Assembly: GCA_948146395.1 (NCBI GenBank)
Contig: OX411543.1
Location: 30,457,558-30,521,557, forward strand
Reading direction: 5' to 3'
Source: Fragum whitleyi
Lineage: Eukaryota; Mollusca; Bivalvia; Cardiida; Cardiidae
Length of the DNA: 64,000 nucleotides
In this document: in pieces, positions 12,384-24,100 of the stretch
Position numbering within the stretch: position 1 is the first letter of the stretch
How the letters are laid out: every line of letters begins with the position of its first letter
The notes under the pieces: model-generated
The model's input: the letters and a program-made list of their open reading frames with translations, nothing else
Told to the model about the DNA's origin: nothing
Database searches by the model: none
Position numbers and translations under genes: made by a program

Positions 12384-12702
12384 AATGACATTGAAATGGG
12401 TACCAACAAAAAACTTATAATATCACAAGCAATACACATGTGAAATATAAAGGCTCTATCACTATCTAGTCAAAAGTTATGGCCAAAGTAAAAGTTGTTT
12501 GGGGATCGATAATCAGACAAACACACAGGGTAAGAACAATATGAGAAATTCCTTGTAACAAGCAATTATTAACTTAGAGTGCTTTCAACACTTTGAAATT
12601 TTATCTTCATTTATTTCCAGAATAGAAGCTTTCTAATCTTTTGTCCTGTTGTAAAGGTATAAATTGTTCACCAGGGGCCCGTTTTACTAAACTTCTTATG
12701 AA

Positions 12703-14270
12703 ACAAGAGGGCCATAGTGGCCCTAAATCGCTCACCTGAATGAACTGTCAAAAATTGTTTAAAGTAGATTTAGAAAGGATAATGAATTCTTACCAAATTT
12801 CAGGTCGATTGGGCAAAAAATGATGCCTCTACACTCATTACAAGGTTTTTCTAAGATATGACCCTGTGACCTCATTTTTGATCCCACTTGACCCAATTTC
12901 AAACTTGACCTAGATTTCATCAAGATGATCATTCTGACCAATTTTCAGGTTGATCCGGCAAAAAATATGGCTTCTAGAGTGTCTACAAGGTTTTTCTAAT
13001 ATTTGACCCTGTGACCTCATATTTGACCCCACTTGACCCAATTTCGAACTTGTCCAAGATTTCATCAAGACAATCATTCTGATCAAATTTCGGGTTGATT
13101 GGGCAATAAATTTGGCTTCTAGAGTGTCTACAAGGTTTTTCTAATATTTGACCCCGTGACCTCATTTTTGACCCAACTTGACCCAATTTTAAACTTGTCT
13201 GAGATTTTATCAAGACAATCATTCGGACCAAATTTCGGGGTGATTGGGCAATAAATATGGCTTCTAGAGTGCATACAAGGTTTTTCTAAGATTTGACCCT
13301 GTGACCTAGTTTTTGACCCCACTTGACCCAATTTCGAACTTGTCCGAGATTTTATCAAAACAATCATTCAGGCTAAATTTCAGGTTGATTGGGCAAAAAA
13401 TATGGCCTCTAGAGTGCATACAAGGTTTTTCTAAGATTTGACCCTGTGACCTAGTTTTTGACCCCACTTGACCAAATTTCGAACTCGTCCGAGATTTTAT
13501 CAACACAATTATTTTGACCAAATTTCAGGTCGATTGAGCAAAAAAAGTGGCCTCTAGGGTGCATACAAGGTTTTTCTAAGATTTGACCCCATGACCAAGT
13601 TTGTGACCCCACTTGACCTAATTTTAAACTTGTCCAAGATTTTATCAAGACAATCATTCTGACCAAATTTCAGGTTGATTGGGCAAAAAATGTGGCCTCT
13701 AGGGTGCATACAAGGTTTTTCTAATATTTGACCCTGTGACCTAGTTTTTGACCCCACTTGACCCAATTTCAAAGTTGTCCGAGATTTTATCAAAACAATC
13801 ATTCAGGCTAAATTTCAGGTTGATTGGGCAAAAAATATGGCCTCTAGAGTGCATACAAGGTTTTTCTAAGATTTGACCCTGTGACCTAGTTTTTGACCCC
13901 ACTTGACCCAATTTCGAACTCGTCCGAGATTTTATCAAGACATTCATTCTGACCAAATTTTAGATTGATTGGGCAAAAAATGTGGCCTCTAGAGTGCATA
14001 CAAGGTTTTTCTAAGATTTGACCCTGTGACCTAGTTTTTGACCCCACTTGACCCAATTTCGAACTTGTCCGAGATTTTATCAAGACAATCATTCTGACCA
14101 AATTTCAGGTTGATTGGGCAAAAAATGTGGCCTCTAGAGTGCATACAAGGTAAATGTTGACGACACACGACGGACGACACACGACACACGACGGACGACG
14201 AACGACGGACGACGGACATCCACCTAACCACAAAAGCTCACCTTGAGCACTTCGTGCTCAGGTGAGCTAA
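12703..14270 (+). mobile_element. Tandem-cored element, 145-bp unit, GAGCAC hairpin end
   Basis: The left end is 'acaagagggccatagtggcc' followed by 'cgctcacctga'. The core holds about ten units of 145 bp ('caaggtttttctaagatttg', 'gaccccacttgacccaattt', 'gattgggcaaaaaa'). It is followed by a GGACGAC/ACACGAC run (14158-14220) and the hairpin at 14234-14268, whose stem arms are 'gctcacct' and 'gagcac' with a TTC loop. The minus strand of the array is free of stops for 1.5-1.7 units in all frames, giving protein-like but meaningless frames. A sister copy lies at 39286-40976. Confidence 0.75.
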
Positions 14271-14853
14271 AAATGAATTGTTAGTCAAAATCACAAATTG
14301 TACCTGGCATTTTCATTCATTGTTGGATTCTGCCTTGCAACAGATATTGCAAGGCAGAATTCTATATTTAGTTACTACTATAGAAGCAAACTTGAATGTT
14401 GACTTACGCAAAAAATGATCGTAAGATGTTCAGAAAACTAGGCCCCTTAACCATCAGGTGAAATTTGAAAGCAAAGTCCATCTAAATCTATGATAATTGC
14501 TGATAAGCAATAATCATTTAATTCCTATATGACCATTTTCGTTCTTTCCTCGTCTATGTAAGTATAGGCAAAGCCTCTTTCTTCTGCTTTAATTAACCCC
14601 ATTCTTTGCTTTACCTGGAATATTCCTTGATTGACATAAAGTGGACAAAGATCAGCCTGTGCATGTGTGTAGCCTTATCTTAGTCTATTCCATATTTTGT
14701 TCCTTTGAAAGCCAGAATAATTTATAATAATTCAAATTTTCTTAGAAACTACTGACAAATAATTGGTGCATTTAGTGCTTTCTACCCTTTGATTTTATGA
14801 TGTAATTTTGCCAAGATTTTCATTCATCAAGACAAAGCTTAAAGATTCCAAAT
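14271..14853 (-). other. Downstream flank of AGGF1
   Basis: This presumably includes the AGGF1 3' UTR. I found no AATAAA on the minus strand here, so the poly(A) site is not placed. Around 14600-14840 there is a decayed relative of the family 2 MITE ('gatcagcctgtgcatgtgt', 'ttcattcatcaagacaa'). Confidence 0.4.
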
Positions 14854-15129
14854 TCAAGTAAATTCAGTGTCCCCTTTATTCCATGCCATCTTGAATTTAG
14901 ATTTAGGTTTCACATCACCCTTGGTGCTAGATTCCTCTATTTTGACTTCAGTCATTTCACTAGTACCACCTCCCTCCTGCGATTTCTCCAGTGCGGTATA
15001 TCTCTGTAAGGCCTGTATCCTGCGACAAGCTTTCTTCACATCAAGGCTGTTAGCATCATCAGCAGAGAACACACCGGACACACCTGATCCAAGTCCTGCA
15101 GATTGGTTAACCCGTAAGCTGACGGATAT
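14854..15129 (-). CDS. AGGF1: AGGF1 exon 14, end of G-patch and C-terminus
   Basis: 91 codons plus TGA from ACTTTCAG|. [16 protein letters not shown] completes the G-patch (human IQLQLRRTHAGLGTG). The tail is variable, and [11 protein letters not shown] at the end resembles human MPWVKGTLE. Confidence 0.95.
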   Translation of the reverse strand: MSVSLRVNQSAGLGSGVSGVFSADDANSLDVKKACRRIQALQRYTALEKSQEGGGTSEMTEVKIEESSTKGDVKPKSKFKMAWNKGDTEFT

Positions 15130-18100
15130 CTGAAAGTATAAAAAAATTGGATCTATCTTTATCATGAACATTCTTAAAGTGCCAGAATCACAATAAATGA
15201 CAAGCACACATCAAGGGTTTGATGCAAGACTATAGTAAGTGTATATACATTGTATATACACTTACTATAGTCTTGTACCAAACCCACATTATGTGCTAGT
15301 CAGAATTACACTAAACCTTGACATTATAAGCAAGGAAAGGTGGGTAGGAATAATATGTGAAAATTTCATCCAAGTCTGTCCATAAATTTTGGAAGAGTTG
15401 ACCTCATAAGAAAATGCAGACATACAGATAAACCATTTGACAGACAGAGAAGATGACTTGCGGATATACAGCCACCTTAGGCGTGTGTTTACAATGGTTC
15501 GTAGAATTCTTTTTTTGTTTGTTTATGGGTAAAACAAATTTTGTAACAGTTTTTCAGTCATAATGCCCCTGTATTATAAGTGAGGGTGTAATTTGAAAAT
15601 GTCTACCATACATAGTGCAAGTAAATAATTTGGCAAACACAGAAATAAATATTCTGAAACATAAAACAAGAGTACAATAGCACTTTGCTGCTGATTCATG
15701 AAAATAATTGTAGCTACTACTTATTTTGACAGAACCAAATTTAAAACATTTGCAGACTACCCTCTTAAATTGTCAGGTTCAAACTGTTCTTTATGATTGA
15801 TTGATTGAACGCCTCTTTAAACTGCAACTAATAATAATAATAAAAACAAGATGAAGAATAACCTTTGAAAGTATCAACCAAATCAATCCTTAAAAGAGAG
15901 CCGTTAACTTTTATCTCAAATGTACAATTTGTACTTTAAGAAAATTAACCACTTTTTCCATGAAGAATGCCCTCACAAGAACTTTAACATGAAGGCCCCC
16001 TTTTTCCATGGTGCTGCTAGAATTCACTTAACTGCAACAACATGCACAAATTCAGGTAACAATGAATTTTTTGTAGAAATTTCTTTAAAATAAGCCATAA
16101 ATAATGGAAGTGTTGCTTTCACAAGAATTTTACAAGAAAGCCCCATTTTCCTTAACCAGCTGAAAATCACCAAACCACCACCATATATGCAAGGTTAGGT
16201 GACTAAGAATATTTGTGTAAAGTTCATCCAAATCATTCCATAAATGGAGGAGGGGTTGTTTTCACAAGAATTTTTACAAGAAGGCTCCCTTTTCCATGAC
16301 ACTGCTGACAGGTGACTAGTAACATTCTGTGAAAGATTCATCCAAATCCAACCAGAAACTTAGGAGGAGTTGTGCTCAAAAGAAAAAAGAATGTCATATG
16401 CAATTTCTTCTTTTCCAACAATGATTTCCAAGCAATTTATCCCCTGAATTGCTAAAAATCAAACATGGTTTTGGTGCAGGACCTGTTGTTATCACAGAGG
16501 ACCTGTAATATTTTAGGTTAACAGGTCCTTCAGGGTGGAGGCAAAAAGTAGTTAGTGTTCAACTCTGCACCCCAAAGCAGCAATATTCGATGTTCAGCAT
16601 AACAAGAGTTTAGAGCTCTTAGTACTGAATTCTCGACAAATGATTTGTCTAATATTTTGCGCCTTTGTAAGCAAAATTGCTTTCATAGAAGAAACCAATG
16701 GTATATGCATATAACATAATGATGCCTGTAAGTAACATTCCTAATTTTATGGTAGAATAATCTGACAAAGCATATTCTTCTTTTGGATACTGGCTTTTTA
16801 ATTCATCAATAGTAAAATCCATTCTGGTATTGTGATACTTTAGACTGGTCTAAATTCAGAATGTTGCTGACAACGATGGAAAGTAGATGTAAAATATTTT
16901 TGAAAAGAAACTACCCTTTGTTGTTGGAAATATTGAGGAAAAATGAGAAATTGCTAGTTAAGCAATTTCTTATTTTTCAGCAATATCTGTTAAGGAATAA
17001 AATCACTAAGAGGTAAAATAGGAAAACTATAAAGGGTTAAAAGTTTCCAGGCTATTTTTTAGTCTGGCATCTAAAGGCAGTTTCTGCAGATAAAAGGATT
17101 ACAAAGTTACAGTTTGTGTGCATTTTTATCAAAGAAGGGCTGCAAGCCATAAATTATTAAACCTTTCTTCTGCGAATATGATAGCTTTTTGAAAACAGCA
17201 ATAACCAGGTGGATGCCTCGTAATAAATCATTCTTTAACAACGGAAGGCTGTTAAACACTGATTCCACTTAAGATTTATGATAATCTATACTTTCAAGAG
17301 CTTTATCAAAAATCTCTTTGGGGGCAAACTATGGTTTTAGAGGAAGATTCTTTCATTACACCAAAGAATCACTGCATAATCTGCTGTATGTCTTATAATT
17401 AGTAAAGAGATAGTTTTAGAATTTTCTTTCGATTATTGGTATTACATAACAATGGCTAAGTACAAAACAGTTGTAACTGCCTATAAACATATAGGCAGTT
17501 ACAACTGTTTTGCTCCAAGCCTTTGATATTACTTCTTCGATGTGACAGGTCAAACAAAAGCACTGCCTGAAAGTGCTAATGCACAATGAACAAATCATTA
17601 TGGGACCATTTTTCTATGACAGGACATCCCGCAGAGCCTATATTATCAACCAGATTAAAAATTAACAAGAGGACTAAGATGGTCCTAGATCGCTCACCTG
17701 AGTCTCTTTGACCCCTGGGACATCACATTAATTAGATAGGCAGATGTCAAAAAGAAGATAATTGCCTAAGATCAATACAATGGAACGTTTTAAGCGAAGA
17801 GCAAGACAGATATGCCTTTTTGCTCTTTGATTGTCTATGTAAAAAGGGATGCACCCGGCTGGACCCCAAATGTGACCCCGGGGTCTTGATATGACCAAAA
17901 TTGGAAGGGGTCCATAAGATGATGCTATACACTAAATATGAAAGCTGTCTGCCTACTGGTTTCAGAGAAGATTTTTGAAGGTTTTCCTATTTTCACCCTT
18001 CATGCTCAGATGAGCTGAAAGGGATGCGCCTGTGTGGAGCCCAAATATGACCCAAGGGTCTTGACATGAACAAATTTCGTAGGGGCCTACTAGATGATGC

Positions 18101-21100
18101 TACATACCAAAAATGAAAGCAGTGTGCCCTATGGTTTCGATTAAAGAAGATTTTAAAAGATTTTCGCTCTTTGATTCTATGTAAAAAGGGTTGCGCCCGG
18201 TTGGAGCCCAAATATGATCCTAGGGTCTTGATATGAACAAACTTGGTAGAGGTCTATTAGATGATGCTACATACCAAATATGAAAGCTGTATGCCTTCTG
18301 GGTTCATAGAAGAAGATCTTTGAAGATTTTCAATTTTTTACCTTTCATGCTCATACGAGATAAAGGGATGCACCCATGCAAAGCCCAAATATGACCCAAG
18401 GGTCTTGATATGAACAAACTTGGTAGAGGCCCACTAGGTGATGCTACATATCAAATATGAAAGCTGTCTGCCATCTGGTTTCAGAGAAGAGGATTTTAAA
18501 AAAATTTAGCTCTTTGATTCTATGTAAAAAGGGTTGGGCCCGGGCAAAGCCCAAATATGACCCCAGGGTCTTGATATGAACAAACTTGGTAGAGGTCCAC
18601 TAGATGATGCTACATACCAAATATGAAAGCTGTCTGCCTTCTGGTTTTTAGAGAAGAAGATTTTTAAAGATTTTCATATTTTCACCCTTTCTTTTAAGGG
18701 TAAAGGAAAAGTTAAGGGTGGATTTCATTCATTTGAACAACTTTCGTAGAGCTTGACCCAAGGAACATCCCTGCCAAGTTTCATCAAGATTGGTCCACTG
18801 GTTTAGGAGGAGAAAATATTTAAAGAAATTGTGGACGACGCACGACGGACGACGCACGACTGACGACGGACACGATCACAATAGCTCACCTTGAGCACTT
18901 CGTGCTCAGGTGAGCTAACAAAGAAATCTGAAAAAAAAAAGAATTTAAGATCCAAGTTCTATTCCTGTGCAGCTTGGTTGAGTTCTGATTAGTTAAGTTT
19001 CAGAGAAAAAGATGTTTTTTTATTTTTCATCATATATATAGGACCATTTATAAGTGAGACAACAGCCTGCAGAGAAATGAATAGCAATTTGAAACAGAAT
19101 GTCCTTAGCATCATACCTGTGAAATTTAGATGAATTCTGATCAGAAGATTCAGAGGAGAATTTTGTTATTTCATACTTCATCTGTTTGGACCATTTTTCA
19201 GTGACACTGCAGCCCCTAGAACCTATATTATCAGCCTGACCAGAATTTTAAAGAAGAAATCTGAAATAGCATGTCCCAAGGATCATTCAGGTGAAATTTG
19301 GTTGAATCCTGAACAATAATTTTGGAGAAGAAGATTTTTTATATTTCAACATTGGAGGCCCATCTTTTTGATGATGTGACAGCCTGTAGCACCTATGTAA
19401 TCAACGTGAACAAATGAAATCTGAAAAAAATTGCCCTGAGGATCATTCCTGTAAAGTTTGGTCGAATTCTGATCAAAGTTTCAGAGAAGATTTTTTTATA
19501 TAATTAAATGGGACTATTTTTTGGTGATGCAATAGACCATAGCACCCATGCTATTAGCCCTATTGGAATTTATCGAAGAAATCTGAAAGAGCATCCCCAA
19601 GAATATTTCCAGTGTAATTTGGTTGAAATCTGCCTAGTAGTTTCAGAGAAGAAGTTTAAAGAAAAATTTAACAGATTGACACACAGATGCACTAACGTCA
19701 GACACCAGGCCACGACAATAGCTCCACTTGACTATGTCCAGTGGAGCTAAAATCATCCTTGGATACCCCGGGGTCTCCCTATTTGCTAAGCTATATCGTC
19801 GATATAGCTTAGCAAATAGGGAGATCCCGGGGTATACGAGGATGAGCTAAAATCATCTACCAGCTTGCAGCAAACCTTATTGCTACTGACATCAGTGACA
19901 TGAAATATAAAACAAATTGATGATAGTGATAAATTACTTGAGTTTTTTGCAGATCTATCTTCAAAGAATCTTATCAGAATACACATTCTGATCTTAGCCT
20001 TTACAGCAATCATATATGAAACTGTTGGACTTATCTTACACAGGACTTCAGAAAAGTTAAACATCAAGAATAAATTGCTTAAGGGAAAGTTACAAAACAA
20101 TTCAATTTACAGATATTTTAGGTTCTTTAAGTACATAATAAAAGCATAATCTGCATATAAATGACCAGATTAGTAAGTTGAGATGCAATATTATGAAGTT
20201 TTAACAAGCGTGAACTGTAATAAACCGTACCAAATTTGGGGGGTATGTTTTATTGTGTAAGTAACACTTGAAAAGTTCTACGTGAATTAGAATCAAGATG
20301 CTCTCATTGTCTCAAAATAGGAAAACATCATAGAGTTAACTCCCTAAGTGGAATTTACAAATGATCACCAACATTTTGAGTTGTTTGCTTAAAAGCAAAA
20401 TATCTTTTTAATCTTTAGTGAATCTTGTTTTTAATCTTGTTTGTTTAATCACTCATTGTAAACAAATCCTATAGCATCTAGATGGCCCTTTTCAGCTTGA
20501 AAGTCACATATGACACTAAACGGGATGAATAAATTTGTTAACCCTTGTCATGCTGAACCCGATATATTCCTGTTTTGACAGAAGGTATATCCAATACATA
20601 TATGCAGTCTGATCTTAGTGTATACCACCTGTTTTTTTCTAATTTAAGTCAATATAGTTTGAAATTTGAATTTTCAGAGGAAAATTTTCTGACTTATAAT
20701 AAATGCATTCACTACTTTCAGCACTTTGATTTTACAGCAATTTTGCTGAGGTTTTTATTCCGCATGATAAGTCTTGTTATCAGGACAATGAGTGTTATCA
20801 TCTTTAATCATGCAAGGAAGCCCCTCAACAATTGACCTGATATCACCTGCATTACATCCCAAATTAACCCTTTGCTGTTTAATCCCTGCTTTTACGTGCC
20901 TGTGATTTAATGATTGAGAAAACATTGCGAAAAAAGAAGAAATTGCTTCTGACAAGCAATTTCTTCTTCTACCCTACTGAATGGTTATTTTTCAAATTAA
21001 ATCCACTTTAAATTTTCGTCTGCAAAACCTTTGAATTTGGAAAGGTCCAAAATTTCGTAAAACAGGAAAGGGTTAAAGTGCTTTGAATCCTTCTCGTGCT

Positions 21101-24100
21101 TTTCATCACATTTTTCCTGTTGTAAACAAAGCTTTCGTAGACTGTAGCGACTAAGATCAGCATATACACAGACATGAAGTCTTAAATCTTAGTCTAAACT
21201 GTAAGCTTTGTATTCAATTACTGTAGGAAGAGCTAGAGCCAGACTGGCTACAGTGTTCCCAATTTGTTTTTTTTTTTAAATCTTTAACAAATTTTCAATG
21301 TGGCAGGATAAAGAAAAAAAATCTTTGTAAGTTAGAAATTCTACAAAGTACAGACTCAGGTCAAACTGTTCAGCTGTACAGACTGACCATGCTCTTTAAC
21401 TTATACATATGTTACCTGTTATGTGAAAGAGGACCTTCTCGGAATTTCGTAAAATAAAAAAGAGCTTGGTTCTAGAACAGGCCAACCAGATGGTTGCATT
21501 TCAAAAATTCTTTCACAGGAAGGTAGTTTGATTACTCAAGACTCAGAAAATTAGTAAAGAGCCAAAAGTTTCAACCCTAGCTTGTAACATATACTTTTTT
21601 GTATTTTCTTTTTCCAACTCTAAAAAAAGGAATTAGCACTTGAACCATAACATATTTCAAGGGGACAGTGCAAAGCTGCTATAAGTGCCTATAAATCTAT
21701 AGGCACTTATAATAGCTTTGCCCTGAAAGCATAGATCAATGCTGAAAATGTTAACCCTTGTCATGCTGAACCCGGAAAATTCCTGCTTTGGCAGAAGCTA
21801 TAGACAAACATCAGCTTGCGCATATGTGCAGTCTGATGTTAGTCCACACCACCTGTTTCCCATTTTCAAACCAGAATTTTCAATAGATTTAGTTTTTCAC
21901 AAATAAAAATTGACCTACAGTTGGTACTTTCAGTGCTTTTTGCCCTTTCATTTTGATGAAAATTTTTTAGCCAAAATTTATTCAGCATGACAAGGGTTAA
22001 GATGATGGAACTGTAATAGTTCAACAACATTTTTTGAAATCATGATCTTTAAAAATGTTGACCAAGTTTTCCTAATGAAAATCATTAGAAAACCTCAGTA
22101 AACACTGTTAAAGTTCATTACTTCTGAAATATTGCGGAACTATTACAGGTCCACTACCTTAAATGAAATGTTGTTCTTAAATTTACCCTAGTCATGTGGT
22201 AACTTGAATATTGAAGGAGCAGGAGGTACCAGTATAGTGCAGTCTGATCTTTATCTACACCACCTAATTTTCCTTTTAAAATCAGAAAGTTTATGAAATG
22301 GTATTTTCAAAATAAATATGAACTCTCTATAAATGCACCAATCTGCTGTCATAGTGCAAGTGGTAGCCTGTTGGACTGTCAATCTAGAGGTCTCGGGTTC
22401 AATTCCAACAACAGCACTCATTCTTTACGACAATTTGTCTCTCACCAATGGGTTGATAATTGTATGCTTAAGTTAGATAGCAGCTTGAGGCTAGGAAAGG
22501 ATGTGGTAGTTGTACTGGTGAGAGAAATACCAGGAAACCATTGTTAAGTGCTCCAGCCGCCGTGATATAACTGAAGAAATGTTGAAAGCAGTGTAAAACT
22601 CCATTCAATTAATCAATCAATCAATATAAATGCATCAAGTGCAATCAGCAGTTGAATTTAAATTCAATTTACCCATAGTTTTAATTCAATATAACAAGAG
22701 TTAAGTAATATAAATCAGATTATTCTAAAGGTGCATCAGCACTAAATGACATGCCCTGGAGAATTCCAGTACGGAAAAGAGAGTCAGTCCATTAATCATT
22801 GTATAAAACTAGGCTAGACCTAAAATTGTCCGACACCATTACCTGTTGGCAGAAACATCAAACATTTTATTGTTGCCAATTTCGTCAGATAGTTCATGAT
22901 AGTGTGAACAAATAATTTATGTTTCAATGTAATTAATTATAGTTTTGATAACAGACATGAACTCAAAAAATACTGGTGGTCCTATTTTATCAAAAGTCAT
23001 GTGCAGATCCAGAGGGCAGGGGGGAGGACTAGTCATCAGGACAGGACCCAAATGCCATTTTTACAAAAAAAAAAAAAAAATCGAATTCAGTAAATGGGCC
23101 TGTGCTTGATATTACGAACGATAATATCACATGTGCACTATGCACACACATTTCAAGGGGTCAACGCAACACTATTGTAAGTGCCTATAAATATATAGGC
23201 ACTTACAATAGTGTTCTACTGACCCCTCGAATTTTAAGGAACTGAAATAACCACAGATATCTAAACAAAGATAAACATGACTCCTGGCTACAGAACATAT
23301 GGTAAAGTCTCTGGTCAGACTGTGTGAATACATAGGCTGGCCAGAGGCTTTGCTTTGCACACATGTGAAACTGCTTGAAATGTTATGCACAGGCCAAAAT
23401 CTTGTAACTGATTTTCCATTGCATTTCTGGAATTTACTTGAATTCTGGATGTACATGTGATACAGAACAGCTAATTTCAAATTTTCATTTCCAAGAAAAT
23501 TTCATTTGGATAGTGAAAACTAAATGTTTAATTCATCTGTAGAAAACAAAATGATAAAAGGAGCAACTACTTGCTATTGCTTGTATGAGGGATAAGTTGT
23601 CCATTCAATTGCACATTCAATTTCTACTATTAACATATATTGCTTAATAGTGAAATGGGGTTACCCCTATTATTACATTTTGTTCCTTGAGTATCCAATG
23701 GAGCTTTCAGAACTTTCCCGAGTACTTTTTATTTTCAGCAAGCTAAGCCCCTGCTGTCAGTAACCTTGACAATATGTTGGTATGTAATAAACATGTTCCA
23801 TAAATGTATAGTTGACATGAACTTGGGGACCTTTCCTTTTTCATTAATTATGCAAGTTTTCAAGGTAAAACAATGATTTTTATTATCTATATGCAGGAGA
23901 TTTGGAGACATTTTGCACTCCAAAGTACATGGGACCAATTTATATACATTGACTTCATATACATCCCAAGGGCATTCTAATGAAATTTTCAAAATGTTTC
24001 CCCCATAAATTTATACAATGTGATGATTCGTTTTGTTTCATACCTTGACTGAGAGGAAACTTCATGCTTTATAATTTTGAACATCATATCTAAAATTGTG

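Noticed and set aside
12759..14231. A ladder of overlapping minus-strand frames of 60-82 codons starting MVRMIVLIKS or similar
   Set aside because: They arise from a stop-poor 145-bp tandem unit (145 is not a multiple of 3, so each unit changes frame). There is no independent coding signal.
14867..15133. Plus-strand frame of 88 codons
   Set aside because: Complement of AGGF1 exon 14.
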